Source: a virus. From it: a DNA stretch of 64,000 bases. Positions 46,501 to 57,700 of the stretch are shown piece by piece. Below the pieces are notes generated by a model. It was not told the origin of the DNA. It made no database searches and was given only the letters and a program-made list of their open reading frames with translations. Within the stretch, counting starts at the first letter, position 1. Each line of letters begins with the position of its first letter. A program made the translations under genes and the position numbers. The stretch covers positions 1-64,000 of the IMG/VR virus record IMGVR_UViG_3300031603_000003. One strand, given 5' to 3'.

Positions 46501-49500
46501 CCCATTCCTGGGTAGTGAAATCAATATCAAATATAGATGCTTTACGTAGCTTTTCGAGTGACTCCTCTAGAGCCTTGGATCCAACTTTAGTAATCTTCTT
46601 CTTTAGTACCCTGTTACTCTCACCCTGCATGTACGCGGAGATGAGTTGTACGGTCTTGGCTGCGTCGCGGACTGGTTGTTTACCTTCCCTGTTGACATAA
46701 TTAAAGCCTAACTTAGGAGCATAGAACCCTGCCAAGTACCCGAAGTCTTCCATTGATCTTATATCATTGTGGCGGTTGCCGATACTGTCCATTACGATGG
46801 TGTTGAACATAGCCAGAGCTTTAGGTTTAAGACTAGGTAAGCCGTTGGCTTGTTCTGGGCGCATGTACATCATCCAGAAATCAGTGGCATCACTTGTTAC
46901 GGACATCGACGTTAGAATACGTAGTGCTTGTGAGGTCATGCTCAGATGACCGTACTGTACGGGAACTATATCAAATAGTGCAGCTGATGTATCATCACCT
47001 ACCTGGCTTTTCCAACGCTTGAAGTGTCTAGCTTTTAGCTTATCGCCGCTGTTAGTAGCTTGCTCTAGTAATGTACCTAATGCTTGTTTCTGTTTAGTAA
47101 GACCAGCCGCCCATTGCGATACTACCTTGGCATCATTATTCCACAGCTTTTTGGCGGACTTGTTAAACTTATCCTTTACGTAACCCCAGGTTACACCGGC
47201 TTCCTCGAGCATGTTCTCAAGGACATGTAGGTCCACCCGCTCAAGTACAGTTGTCTCAATCTTAGCTGGGATCTCTGGTACATATATTATATGATCAACC
47301 AGGTTACCGGCAGCATTAGTGGTTTTAATCTTGCGTTTTACATACTTTACCTGTGATGCTACATCAGGTCCTAGTAAGGTGGAGAATGCTTTCTCAAGTG
47401 TACGTTTAGTGTGGTCTGGTTCAGAACCGTCAAGTACTAACTTGAGTTGTATACGATTAATCTGGTGTATGATATTGGAAGCTATCTCATTACGATTACC
47501 ACCAAGCTTAATGCCAGATGCAGCTTGGGTGTACAGTGGATCTATATTTAGTCCACGACCAAAGCCCATGAGTGCGTTAATAGAAAACTTAGCTGTCTTA
47601 TCACCGTAGAATGCCTTGGTACCTACACCTCCGGGGACGTACTGCGCTAGGTTAACCGTCAGGTACCCAGTATCTGCATCATAATGAAGGGACTGTGGTA
47701 TACCTGGAATTTGACCATGATACCTAGTGTCCGCGGCTATGCTTCCTATAACAGCACCATCAGCCTTAGCGCCGAGACTGGAGCGCGTCATTCCGCCGAA
47801 TACTCTATCCTTATTGCGTACTGCTATGTCACCTCCTGGAGCCTTACCAGTTTTGATCCAGTTATTAACTAAATCCCAACCCTCTTGTTGACTATTTAGT
47901 CCAAGAGTAAAACTTCCATCAAGATGTAAGTGTAATCGTTCTTGTAGTAAGCCATCAGCTATGACCCTGTTAATGGCATTACCTATTGCTTTGTGCTTAC
48001 CGATGCCTGACAGTACTTTAACTAACTCTGCTTCAGGTAAAGCACCTGCAGAGACTGCTAGGCCGGCAGGGGATGCGGAAGATAAGTTAAGTTTAAACTG
48101 AGCCTTAACTTGCTTGATACCTTTGTACGAACTAAGGTTTTGACGTAATTCGTCCGTCACTACGAGCCCTGATTCAAATACAGGTGCGAAGCTCTCAGGC
48201 ATGAGCGTCATGACTACCATTTGGTGTGTGTGAGCGAGCTTGTTATCACTATTAATGTTATCAAGTACTCCGTACAGTGAAGAGGCTACACCTTTAGCCA
48301 TTAAATTGTAGTTAAGCTTTTCACTAGTACCGAGGCGGTCACTAATGAACTTATTAAACTTATCAGTATCATCAAATGATCCACTATACTGCGCAGATAC
48401 ATATTGTCTGATAGTAGCACTAGCCTCTGTCTCTAGTACACCACCATGTCCATAGATACCAGTCATTGGTCCATTGGGGTTCAAGACACGGGCGGAGAGT
48501 ACCTGGTACTTTTCACGAGAGAAGTTGTTCAGCAGACCGAAGGGCATTACACCCTCCAGTGAAAGTAATGTACCGCGAAGGTCGGAGGCTGAATGTCTAG
48601 GTTGGGACATCAACGATAGACCTAGGCTATGTGCCGGCGCGCCGTTGACTCCCCACTTGTCATAGATACCGAAAAGTTCTTGATTCTGTGCAGCAATATC
48701 TAGACTACGATGCCACTCGGCGCTTTGTCCACCCTTCTGCAGGTAGTTGGCTGCTACTTCAGTGTACTCCCGTATTCTACGTTTCTCCCTGGAGCCCATA
48801 TCATTGTACAGTCTTTTAATACCGAAGTAATTCAGTACAGATACCATGGAGTCAAATTGTGCTAAGTGACCAGTAGCCGTACCATCAAATTTGAGATGTA
48901 AGTCGTTGGCTTGAATAAGTCCTAGTATACGATTAGCATCCTTTATACGTCCCTGGTCAAACCCGCGCAATACACCTGCTTTATTCTGGTGTGTTGATGG
49001 GTTAGCTATATTCTGCGCGTACTGCAGTATATCTGAGAACTCATCCGTGGACACATTGTAGATATCTTTGAAGATGTCAGTCTGTGACTCAGCTTTATTC
49101 TGTCCCATCTTTAGTACATGATAGGCACTCTGTATATTAAAATGAGAAAAGGTTTCACTTCGTGGATCAGTATTAAATAACTTACTAAGTATATTCTTGA
49201 ACTTGGTCTTAAGCTTTCTAGTTAACCCTAACTCCGAGTTCAAGGCTCTTTCCATCAACGGGATATCAGCTTGTGTATGTGCTTGTCCTATGAAGATTAC
49301 AGGGAATAGGTCATCCCCTCTATCAGCAGACATGGCGTTTATACCGGTAGACATGTTATCCAACATCTGTATTAACATCTTCGCCGGTGTACTGGTGGTC
49401 TCTTCAAGTGCTTTAATTATCTTATTAGCTTCGCCGCGGTCGCCTACTTGTTGTAACACCCAGTCCTTGACACGTTGGGTTAACACTTCATCCATACCAA

Positions 49501-51793
49501 AAGCGTTAGGTTTAGCTAATAGGGCCGTCTTGCCCTTTGGCATGAACGTGACTCTGTCCTCAAAGAGGTTGATAGTTGTTTGCCCACCCTGCCATATCTC
49601 AGAACTAGGATGTCGAGCTACCTGCTGCAGTCCAGCGGACTGAGAGGCCATGGAGTGAGAGAACTCCATATCAAATGCAATTCCTATTCCACCTGTATCT
49701 AGTAATTCTAAACCACGTTTACCTTCTAACACTTTTACATAGTCGTTGTATGAGGCTGCGTTTCTACGAAAGTCCATCTCTTGCGACTGTACGGTCAAAG
49801 CTGTACGGAAATCAGCTCCAGTAAGTTCAGCCGGTGACAGCTTAGTTGAGTCCTTACGTGCTAATCTGTTCCATAGTCCCTCCGTACGGTCAGGGTTAGT
49901 AAACGTTTCAATGAAATCATTTAATGCTTTTTCCGCTGTACGCTCGATAGAATCCATACGGCCGGCTGTATAATCCACGAGACCATCTAGATCTGGATTG
50001 AACCCGCTAGCTCTATTCAATACTGTGCGCTGGTACAGTGTTGAAACCTGTGCTTGTCCGCCAAGAGTAGGAGTCACGACGCCACGTACGTTTATAGGTA
50101 CTAGTACACTAGCGTTTAACCCACCACTAATGTAGCTTAGTTTTAAGTGTTGTTGTGTTATTCCTGCGTTATCAAACGTATAACCTTCTACTTTGAATTG
50201 CAGTTTCTCTAGCAAATCAGTTAATACTTTTAGCTTCTTCTGATCTGCGCCGGCACCAAGTACGGCTCTATTCTTGGCGTCAGCCTTAGCTCTTAGTACA
50301 ACCTGCTTTATATTATCTAGTTGTTTACCAAGACGTTCAGCTACGACACCTGGATTATGAAACTTATCATATACAGCACCTTGCCCTAAGACCCTGTACA
50401 TATCTTTGTGCAGTCTCGTGCGCAAACGTTCTAGATGATTGGGGTTTCCATTAGCTAAGTCTAACCAGTTACGTATATCTCCAGATGATCCTAGAGTGAA
50501 CGCCTGCGGTTTACCGAACTTTACCTGTGGATTCACTACCTTGGTGAAGGTATCGACTAGCCTTTCTTTGTTAGCTTGGTTAAGTTTCTGCGCTGTCTTC
50601 TTGAGAACCTTCACAACCTGTGAAGACGGAGCCTGCGATGCTTGCATCTCGGAGAATCTAGTCTCCAGTGCGACCGCGTTTTGCCGGATATCATCCATCG
50701 TAACGAACCCAGCTTCTAATGTAGCGATAGGTTGTCGACCATACACTTCGGAGTACGCGTTAGCGAAAGCGATTAGCTTACTATACTGTGCCATTTCTCC
50801 GGGAGTTTCGGCAGCCTTGTATAGATCTACAGCTAGTAGTTCAGCTACGCCACGTACGGATGATTGTGTAGTTTTGTTAGTGGACATGCCATCTACGAGT
50901 ATCTTCCGTGTTTGCATGTACTGTTCTTTACGAAATGCACTAAGCTTATCGGCTGCCTCAGACTCTACGGTCTCAATTACCTGTCCAGGTAATTTACCAG
51001 CATCGATATGTTTCTTAAGTTCCATGACCATGATGGCATTTTGTAATGCCTCATCACTGGCGGTTCTGAAATTGTATACTACGTTACCGTAGCTCTTATC
51101 CTTTAGTACTAAAGCTAAGCCTGCCTTTAACCTAGCGTTATATCTCTTATTTTGTGCAGTATTTGGGGTAAACAACTCATCTTGTATAGCCAAGGTGGTA
51201 TGTTCGTCCATGACGTGCTCGCCGCCTAGAACTTGTGTTGCTAGATTATTGGGTAAATCACCAATAATACCCTGTAATTTCATCAACTTAGCAGAGCTTT
51301 TAAACAGTATTTCATTAGCATCATTATTAACTAACGGATGCGCGCTGTTCACTCCGTAAACATTAGCCCAATAGCTGGAGATTGGATTAGCTAGTGTGTG
51401 TGCATCGCGTTTACTGATCTGTTCTACGAACTCACCAGCTGCGTTGCGTTTCTTACCGAACTTTCGTATATTCTTTTCTTGTTCTCGTGCTCGTTTATAC
51501 CCAGCAATCATCATTGCCGTGTTGGATCCATCTGCCTTAACATACGCGGCGTTAGTCTGGATACCAGCGTTTGCGAAGATTTGATCGGCGGGACGATCTC
51601 CTGCTTTTAATACTTCCGGTACATCTATGATACGACTTAATATATCGTGTACGGCTGACTTAAATGATCCAGGTTCCTGGGCCGCCCACGCTTGGTGAAT
51701 AGCTCTAGAGCCTTTGACTATACCAAGAATAGCTGGGAGCGCTAACGCCGCCGACAGTAGTACATCTTTAGTCTCTTTTTGCTTATTAGCCAC
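43535..51793 (-). CDS. Giant virion-operon protein with DEDDh exonuclease-like and RNA-polymerase-like regions, 2752 aa
   Basis: A hydrophobic segment at residues 12-27 is followed by a long helical region. Residues 700-990 carry a DEDDh 3'-5' exonuclease signature: AFDMEF (D708, E710), AHTQADIPLMERAL (D843) and HLAQFDSMVSVL (H976, D981). From ~1205 come a VVTDEL segment resembling the beta-subunit barrel, K1393 and K1399 in GTKAFYGDK, then R2142-NPSH and D2192-x-D2194-G-D2196, the DxDGD pattern of the RNA polymerase beta-prime active site. The order (beta-like, then beta-prime-like) matches single-chain YonO-type and crAss-like virion polymerases. GTG start with GGAG upstream. The exonuclease reading is firmer than the polymerase one. 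Confidence 0.7.
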   Translation of the reverse strand: MANKQKETKDVLLSAALALPAILGIVKGSRAIHQAWAAQEPGSFKSAVHDILSRIIDVPEVLKAGDRPADQIFANAGIQTNAAYVKADGSNTAMMIAGYKRAREQEKNIRKFGKKRNAAGEFVEQISKRDAHTLANPISSYWANVYGVNSAHPLVNNDANEILFKSSAKLMKLQGIIGDLPNNLATQVLGGEHVMDEHTTLAIQDELFTPNTAQNKRYNARLKAGLALVLKDKSYGNVVYNFRTASDEALQNAIMVMELKKHIDAGKLPGQVIETVESEAADKLSAFRKEQYMQTRKILVDGMSTNKTTQSSVRGVAELLAVDLYKAAETPGEMAQYSKLIAFANAYSEVYGRQPIATLEAGFVTMDDIRQNAVALETRFSEMQASQAPSSQVVKVLKKTAQKLNQANKERLVDTFTKVVNPQVKFGKPQAFTLGSSGDIRNWLDLANGNPNHLERLRTRLHKDMYRVLGQGAVYDKFHNPGVVAERLGKQLDNIKQVVLRAKADAKNRAVLGAGADQKKLKVLTDLLEKLQFKVEGYTFDNAGITQQHLKLSYISGGLNASVLVPINVRGVVTPTLGGQAQVSTLYQRTVLNRASGFNPDLDGLVDYTAGRMDSIERTAEKALNDFIETFTNPDRTEGLWNRLARKDSTKLSPAELTGADFRTALTVQSQEMDFRRNAASYNDYVKVLEGKRGLELLDTGGIGIAFDMEFSHSMASQSAGLQQVARHPSSEIWQGGQTTINLFEDRVTFMPKGKTALLAKPNAFGMDEVLTQRVKDWVLQQVGDRGEANKIIKALEETTSTPAKMLIQMLDNMSTGINAMSADRGDDLFPVIFIGQAHTQADIPLMERALNSELGLTRKLKTKFKNILSKLFNTDPRSETFSHFNIQSAYHVLKMGQNKAESQTDIFKDIYNVSTDEFSDILQYAQNIANPSTHQNKAGVLRGFDQGRIKDANRILGLIQANDLHLKFDGTATGHLAQFDSMVSVLNYFGIKRLYNDMGSREKRRIREYTEVAANYLQKGGQSAEWHRSLDIAAQNQELFGIYDKWGVNGAPAHSLGLSLMSQPRHSASDLRGTLLSLEGVMPFGLLNNFSREKYQVLSARVLNPNGPMTGIYGHGGVLETEASATIRQYVSAQYSGSFDDTDKFNKFISDRLGTSEKLNYNLMAKGVASSLYGVLDNINSDNKLAHTHQMVVMTLMPESFAPVFESGLVVTDELRQNLSSYKGIKQVKAQFKLNLSSASPAGLAVSAGALPEAELVKVLSGIGKHKAIGNAINRVIADGLLQERLHLHLDGSFTLGLNSQQEGWDLVNNWIKTGKAPGGDIAVRNKDRVFGGMTRSSLGAKADGAVIGSIAADTRYHGQIPGIPQSLHYDADTGYLTVNLAQYVPGGVGTKAFYGDKTAKFSINALMGFGRGLNIDPLYTQAASGIKLGGNRNEIASNIIHQINRIQLKLVLDGSEPDHTKRTLEKAFSTLLGPDVASQVKYVKRKIKTTNAAGNLVDHIIYVPEIPAKIETTVLERVDLHVLENMLEEAGVTWGYVKDKFNKSAKKLWNNDAKVVSQWAAGLTKQKQALGTLLEQATNSGDKLKARHFKRWKSQVGDDTSAALFDIVPVQYGHLSMTSQALRILTSMSVTSDATDFWMMYMRPEQANGLPSLKPKALAMFNTIVMDSIGNRHNDIRSMEDFGYLAGFYAPKLGFNYVNREGKQPVRDAAKTVQLISAYMQGESNRVLKKKITKVGSKALEESLEKLRKASIFDIDFTTQEWAGATPEMKAAGMLAQFGQEFQDTQTGEYIQLAGMAESRISQVRAAFFDSDNLFGALEKNDPAYRGFKLDSVDEMLDKIDMSKFNDEERDAFRKAIKKRIGTENMTLSIKHMGAVKDLAIHGELQSAGSMDKAKFKAFREFIESNADKRGPNIIDEVIFPALTGILRPHDKDGLAIMAGASSKFLEGAEAISAFQTAFHVGIKETAEEDFMREYNRRRELTSEIVDRASLGILGHLFEQSKFRSTASTVSMSHGKIMNSMGILPTLISMQEQLSLGVLEDSKIKLPGWLKKGLGQEFVASKQSELQLSTILNRITGGGSPIDPVTGVVRARGLGVNESFVFGKAGARQLKEAVKTGDLSYQEAYQFFTAEISGKQLRDRNPSHIQGMVLAGGTYIFPEQVGAVYDGGAGFSTRSSVFLDPLAMKFLRADQDGDTAAIINIGGWRDREGKIGIKRTMYQQSHENHTNMLIDWQKIQIERDGGTPYLADIFDEANFATESSPGGTRQLYKLDKAAMGTNPHLFVDPSEALSASFFKKQLEMDSRVDTQLAYMTQKSFTQVIGGFHKKLYAAAYGPNSVMRQLGSLLNEGPQREAASGMFNRMMEEVGLHAKGITSNSVLEALDYLHSPSDLMGGYSNMHVMNLFVAELGQRTGIEKTSSNPVTSLIKMMGHLNTVTWGEDRTSLDASIDYFTKRMGEDRKLTLTYHANRQDLASMNDATLEKAQLRAGKLLESWHTASIAVHKLGSTLVQLQTDANSRGDDTYAAKLGDLMQAVGAADDLANKTKGITVSSLESQISRDQVLRTEMSQMIAPELKRMGLARSSASVFQTLLELEGHVGGALAEEFNSRRIFTEKIKQYTKSVFALDQNSFLRNHGRKVLTVAGLALFFDPNTGNQIVGETIGKGGEQYDTPNMSEVTKGYRNRKSVHLKEQSATLKDKLMDKLKNSPDNAPQLVKGMRVPERPHYEYNNKKRRHTAISSSDYLRRAGSLVR
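45206..48180 (-). other. RNA-polymerase-like two-barrel region in the 2752-aa giant
   Basis: Residues ~1205-2196. Beta-like part: FESGLVVTDELRQNL (D1214) resembles the ED-A-V-I-SE segment, and GTKAFYGDK (K1393, K1399) resembles the two-lysine GDK...G.K motif, though with shorter spacing. Beta-prime-like part: RNPSH at R2142, then DPLAMKFLRADQDGDTAAI with the metal-binding triad D2192, D2194, D2196. Spacing between the two parts (~800 residues) is large and implies insertions. This is pattern matching by eye; a structure prediction is needed to confirm. Confidence 0.5.
48851..49672 (-). other. DEDDh (DnaQ-like) exonuclease domain in the 2752-aa giant
   Basis: Residues ~708-981. ExoI is IAFDMEFS (D708, E710). 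ExoII is FIGQAHTQADIPLMERAL (D843), the usual H-N-x-x-x-D-I-P context with N replaced. ExoIII is GHLAQFDSMVSVL, an exact HxAxxD match (H976, D981). The five catalytic positions are all present, so activity is plausible. The ExoI-ExoII spacing (135 residues) is longer than in small DnaQ proteins, implying an insertion. Confidence 0.65.
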
Positions 51794-54700
51794 GTGTTCT
51801 CCTTGATATCTCGCGAGCAGAGTCTCTCTGGATTTCTACTTCTAGCTTGATACCTTCAGCCCCTGCTGATGGTGTGTCCGTAACTTCGACGGTAAATGTC
51901 ATGCCAGACATAGTTAATTGCTGAGTGATATATCCTTGTATCTCTGGTATATCTATATCTACTGAGCTTTGCCCTGAAGAAGGTGCATGTATATCTAATG
52001 CCCTGGACTTTAACAGACTTTGTTCAGCGGCTTTAACCTGGTCACGCCAACCTAACCCAAAGTCATGAGAATCAAGGCCGGCTGATTCCACCGTCTTCAT
52101 TTCAAAGAAGTCCATGTTAGCGGACGGTTGCATTATTGGATCAGTAGCTAATGGGCGTTGATGTGTTTCGAAGTATTGAGTAGCATCGAAGGCACTGTCT
52201 CTGCTCTCGTTCCAGGTCTTGGATAGTACGCGCGCCATGCTGGCATCAACCTTGCGTAAGATCTGTTGTCGTCTTTCCGGATCACGTTCGTTCATGAACG
52301 CTGTAAAGAATGGTCTATCCCAGTACGGGATGGCGGAGAAGGTAACTCCTAGATCTAATTGTGCACGATATGATGTGTCACCGGCGGTATCCTGACCACC
52401 CCACGGTGAGTGGTGCCCGTAGTTAGGTGTGCCCTGCATATTGTACGCTTGATACGCGTAGCGGTTAGTTTGATTCATCTCTTCCGGGTTCTGGGCGAAC
52501 GCACCAAAGCCAACAGCAGTCTGGCTCATTTGTCTCAAGTACCTACTATCTTTCGTGAGGTCATACATCCGTGAAGCTTTGTCGTACTTAACGACATCGA
52601 AGTATTCAGAGTATTCACTGAGTTCTTCGAAGTGGTCAGGTTTGTATTCTGTACCGGTGATAGTTCTAGCGAGTCCGTGCGCTGTACCGTATGCAGCACC
52701 TACGGCTGCTCCAACAGTGGCACCGAATGGTCCACCGACTAGTGCTCCACCAGCTCCCCAACTCAGAGCTCCCTGTACGGGCCCGGTAGCTGATAGCGCT
52801 CCGCGTGTCCATGGCTTGATGAATGATTCAACTGGGTTTCCCCATCCTTGAAAGCCTTTACCTAATACCACTTCGTTATCGTACATTTCCTCTGGTGAAT
52901 ACACACCGAAAAACTTCGTATGTAACGGAGTACGATAACTCATGAGCTTTTCCCAAACAGCACCAACGGCCCGTTCGGTTAATGAATATTCAGCTGCAGC
53001 TCTGATGTTCTCATTCAAGTTGTACGAGGTGTATTCAGCACTGGGTGCAATCCAATCTGTACCTTGGAATCGTTTGTCATACATTTCATACTTGTTAACT
53101 ACACCTTTAGCATGTCTCTTTAACATGTCTAATCTATTGACCTGGCTATCAGTGAGCATACCGCGTTCTGCTTGTTCTTCGACGATTTGTCCTATTTCAC
53201 GAAACTCTTTACTGAATGGGGATGTATTAAGTAATACTTCGAAGCGATCAGTGTAACTATAACCACCGGCAGCTTGACCGTATCCTTCTTCTAGATAACC
53301 GGCCGCCATACCGCGCGCTTGGTTAAGCGTGTTGATAGAGTCGTCCCACATGTCCGCGTTGTATCGGGTGAAAAACGACTTAACCTGTGAAGGATCATCT
53401 CGATTGACGTAGATTATCTTACCTGACTGTGCACCCATGATGTGCATATAAGCATTCAACTGCACAACATTTGCTCGTTTTGGTGCACGGAGTTTACTAA
53501 AACCTGCGGCGCTGATAGATTTGATTTCACCAGGTGAGCCGACTTTGTCCACTGTAGGAAAAACTAAATCAACATAGGATGATAATCTGTTCTCTGGGTC
53601 AGTGATTAATGCTTCTGTCTTGATTGCGCGGTTCTCTGCTTTCAATGCGGTCTGCACCATACGATGAATAGCAGTACCACCCTCCATAATCTCAATGGCA
53701 TCCTCATCGAATTGGTTTAATCCTAAGAACCCCATAGCCTGATCAAATGCGCTGGAACCTAATCTCGAGATACCGGACGGGAAATCAATGGTTGTTTCGT
53801 GTGTAGCTTCGTAGCCAGATCCTGGAAGAATATATTCCCCTAAAGGACGTTTGGTATTGTGTGTACAAACACAGCCCACACAGAAACTATCATCGGTATC
53901 TACTTCGAATCCGTATACGAGACCATCGTAACGTTCTCTCTTGATCCATTCGATACCTAGACTCATATATTGTTTGTTACCGATTACGCGCAATATAGTG
54001 GAAGGTAATTCATTACCTGTAATCTGTCCTCTATCGTATACACGTTCGCCTGTTAATATATGGTGTAACGTAACTGCTGATTTACCATATACTTGCACAG
54101 TGTTGCCTTCGAGAACTCCATGAATATGAAGTTGTGCTAAGTGACTCCAGATCTGATATGCTAAGTTTCGTGTAGGCATTTCAAACGTAAGTTCCATGCC
54201 TCTCATGTTAGTAGTCAGAAACTGTCTAGTGAACTGCAGTAATGCAGGAGTACCCACAGCGTACAATTCATCTGGTATACCGTACGTCTGCATCTGTTCT
54301 AGTAACTCAGCTACAGCGCCGGAGCGGAAGCTATTATCTCTGTTTACTGATACTCCAAAGTATGTATCTACTAGGTGTACAATCTCTCCATGATCTATCG
54401 GGCAGTTGATTAACTTTATATGTTCATCTTCATACTTACCGTACGCCAGTATGATACCTAGTGTAAACGCATACCCACCTGTGACTACACCAGAACGTCT
54501 AGTAGACATTTCTGTGTGCACAGCTGGCGCTGTTGTACGTAAGTCACGCAGTGGGTATCTTACTCTATGTTTCTTGGTAAGATTCTCCGCTTTAACATAA
54601 TGTCCATTGTCACTTACTAGGAATGGATGTTCACTAGTAACACGGATTAATGTATCAGTATGTTTTAACTTAATAACATATACGCGTTCCTTGACTGGTC

Positions 54701-57700
54701 TAGGTAGAATAGCGGATACCGGAACGTAACGACCACGTGTGGTACGTACTAGATCTCCCTCCTCTATTTCGTCCGCGCGCTTGAGGCCGCCGAGTACTTC
54801 AATTTCAGTGTCATCGGTAACACAATAAGGGTCACCAGTACGGAATTCCTCAGGTAACCATGTTGGCATCTGATTAGGTATAGGGTTAGCCTGGTTGAAA
54901 GATGTACGTGGTCTAGGATAGAGTCTACGAATACCTTCATTAAGAAATAGTAAATCTCCAAGGTTAGCGTCCCATAATTTACGGGCCGTGGAGTCTATGG
55001 CGCTAGAGCTGGTTAAATATGTTTCATCTACAAATGGCTCGTCACCGCCCCAGAATGCTTGAGAGCTTAGGAACCCAGTTAACCCTGGTGCCTCGATTAA
55101 ACCACGGTACACTGATTCAGATATAATAGCACGTGGGCTAGTAGCTCTGGCAATATATTCATCAGCTACTACTCCCATACCTGGTATAATTCGCGGGGCA
55201 TCAGTGTCGAATCCCCCAAGTACACCTTTGTACTGTGAGAACCCTGCTAACGCTTTACCCTCATGTGCACCTTTGCCTTTACCTGTGACGCCGGCGCCAA
55301 GTTCGGAGCGGGCATCCTCTAGGTGCATTAATGAGTTTGTGCCCATTGGATGTAGGAAGTTATACAATCTACCTGCAGTGGCTCCTAATATAGGACCAAC
55401 CAGTGGTACTTCACTGAACGGTACATCAGGTTCCATATACGGTCTATCGAAATAATGTTTACGTGTTAGGTACTGTGGATCAATCAGATCGCCAATTGAG
55501 AAATCAATTATACTTCTGTCTTTGAATATGAACTCTTCCCATGGTGAACCGTACTGTACCGGTGATGATGATACTTGTGCTTTCATACGGGCATACCAGT
55601 TTGGAAGAACGGCCATGGTGCGTCCACCTTCTATGGGCGTACTTCCCAAAGTCCAACCGGCACCCTTACGTACGGGAACTAATTCTTTACCTGAATAGAT
55701 ATCACGTAATTCATCGTATGACTTAGTCATATCCGTGACGAATGGAGCTGCTAGCGGAATGATAGATAGAAATCCGAGAGGACCTTCAGCCATTGTGGGT
55801 TGCAACCACCGGTTAATTACAGCTCCTGCTAACGCACCGGGTGCGCCTCCAATGGCGAATCCTATAGCTGCGCCTGGTAAGGTGGATGTAGACTTAGGCA
55901 TCAACCCTTCTAAGTACTTGGCACCCGCTGTTACACCTGTAATGTCATAAACTTTTGCAGCTAACAATCTCAAGCGTACGGCTTGATCGGCGACGCCTAC
56001 GGTAATACCCTCATCCAGGGCAGTACCTTCGAACACTGGTAATGTATCAGTAACAGTGTCAGCAAAGTCGTACGTGAGTTCTATTCCAGCCATTAACGCA
56101 GCACGGCGACCCATCAAACCAAGCCAAGAGCTGTGACCTTTGTCGCCTCTTTGTGGTAATATATCTTTATATTTACCACGGTCCCACCCAAGTCCAACCC
56201 AGTCCAGGACTGTACCGAATGTTTCATAAGTGTATGTGGATCCAAACTTAAACCAACCACCTATGGAGTTGTCCACTGCTACGAACTGTGTCTCGGATGT
56301 GAGTTTCTTAATCTCCGATAGCTGGGCTGCACGACCCACGTGCTGATCATTGAACTGTTTAAGTGGATGGATTTGTTTTAGATAGGCAGTCGCTTCGTCG
56401 CTGTGTTGTGCTTCTTGGACTATTTCGATTAGCTTGTTTACTGTAGGACGGTACTCAGACTGTGCCTCGGTATTGGTCTTCATACCCATTAACGGTCCAA
56501 GGTCCTCTGCCTGCAGAAGTTTCTTGTACGTTTTGGAATGTTTAACCATTTGAACTAGGCTTAGTTCTTTATCACTAAAGCGTGAACCGGTTCTGGCTTT
56601 AACTGCAGCTATAGCTCTATCTACAGCTGTAGACCCATCAGGAGTAGAGAAAGAGAGCTCGAAGTTAGTACTTACATCTGCTATGTACCTCAACATCTTT
56701 TGATGTGGACTCTCGCCTCTACCAGACCCTTGAAGGAAACTTTCAGGACTATCTAATAAATGTTCTTTGATGTATGCACTATTGGATACACTAATACTAG
56801 CCTTGCTGACGGGGCTATCACCAGTCTGGGCCATTAAATACTTTACTACCTTACGAGACTTTACTACATCATCTTGTATCTCAGCGAGGAAATCTTCCGT
56901 AGAGAGTTTAGTACGGTTACCGCGTATAGCGCTGCGTATGTCTACGTTTGGTATGTTATCTAATAGTAATGATCCATGTCCGGTAGTTAACAGTGTTGAA
57001 TATATAGAATCACTACCAAGGAATACCTTGTCGTACGCTTCTTTCTCAATACCAGCGAACATAGTACCAGCACCTGCTAACTCAACCATTAGTTGCTTGC
57101 CCATGAGCGGTGATATCTTAGCCTTACTATCGAATTTTGCTATGTTACTCTTTATCTTATCTAGCATGTAGTGGGGCTTAGTAGGATCATTTGGCATTAG
57201 TGCGGAAGATACCATCTCGAAGATAGAAGCGTTAGCACCTTGGCTAGCTCCGAGGTCGAACTTCTGATGCAACCATTGTCGGAAAGGACTTGTTTTGTCC
57301 ATTCTGTCTGGATCTCTTGGTGGAAGGAACCCTGCAGATTGGTAAACTATCTTTCCACCCTTCTTTGACAGTGCAGATGCGAAAGGCCGTATGTTGTTAG
57401 CGAGCTCAACGGTATTCTGCATAGCTAGATCTGGACCAAACAGTGTGTAAGAACGCTTACCTGGAGTTCGAATTAGTACGCCAGGTAGGTTACCTTTACC
57501 TCCAGCTTGTCCACTAAACTTAAATGCTTGGCGTGGGCTGTCCGCGTTCATCAAGTACGCACCAGACTTTAAGCCCTCGTCCGTTACGTTTGCACCAGTC
57601 ATACCAGATATGGGTAATGTATTATGTATAGGTATGAACATTGGTAGATCTTGACCTAGCAATCCGCGTATTGGGTATAATGTATCAAGAGCAGGACCTA

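Noticed and set aside
48583-48868. H1067-x3-D1071 (PRHSASDLRG) as the third exonuclease motif of the 2752-aa giant
   Set aside because: The spacing is H-x3-D; HLAQFDS at H976-D981 fits the DEDDh HxAxxD pattern exactly and lies at a better distance from D843.
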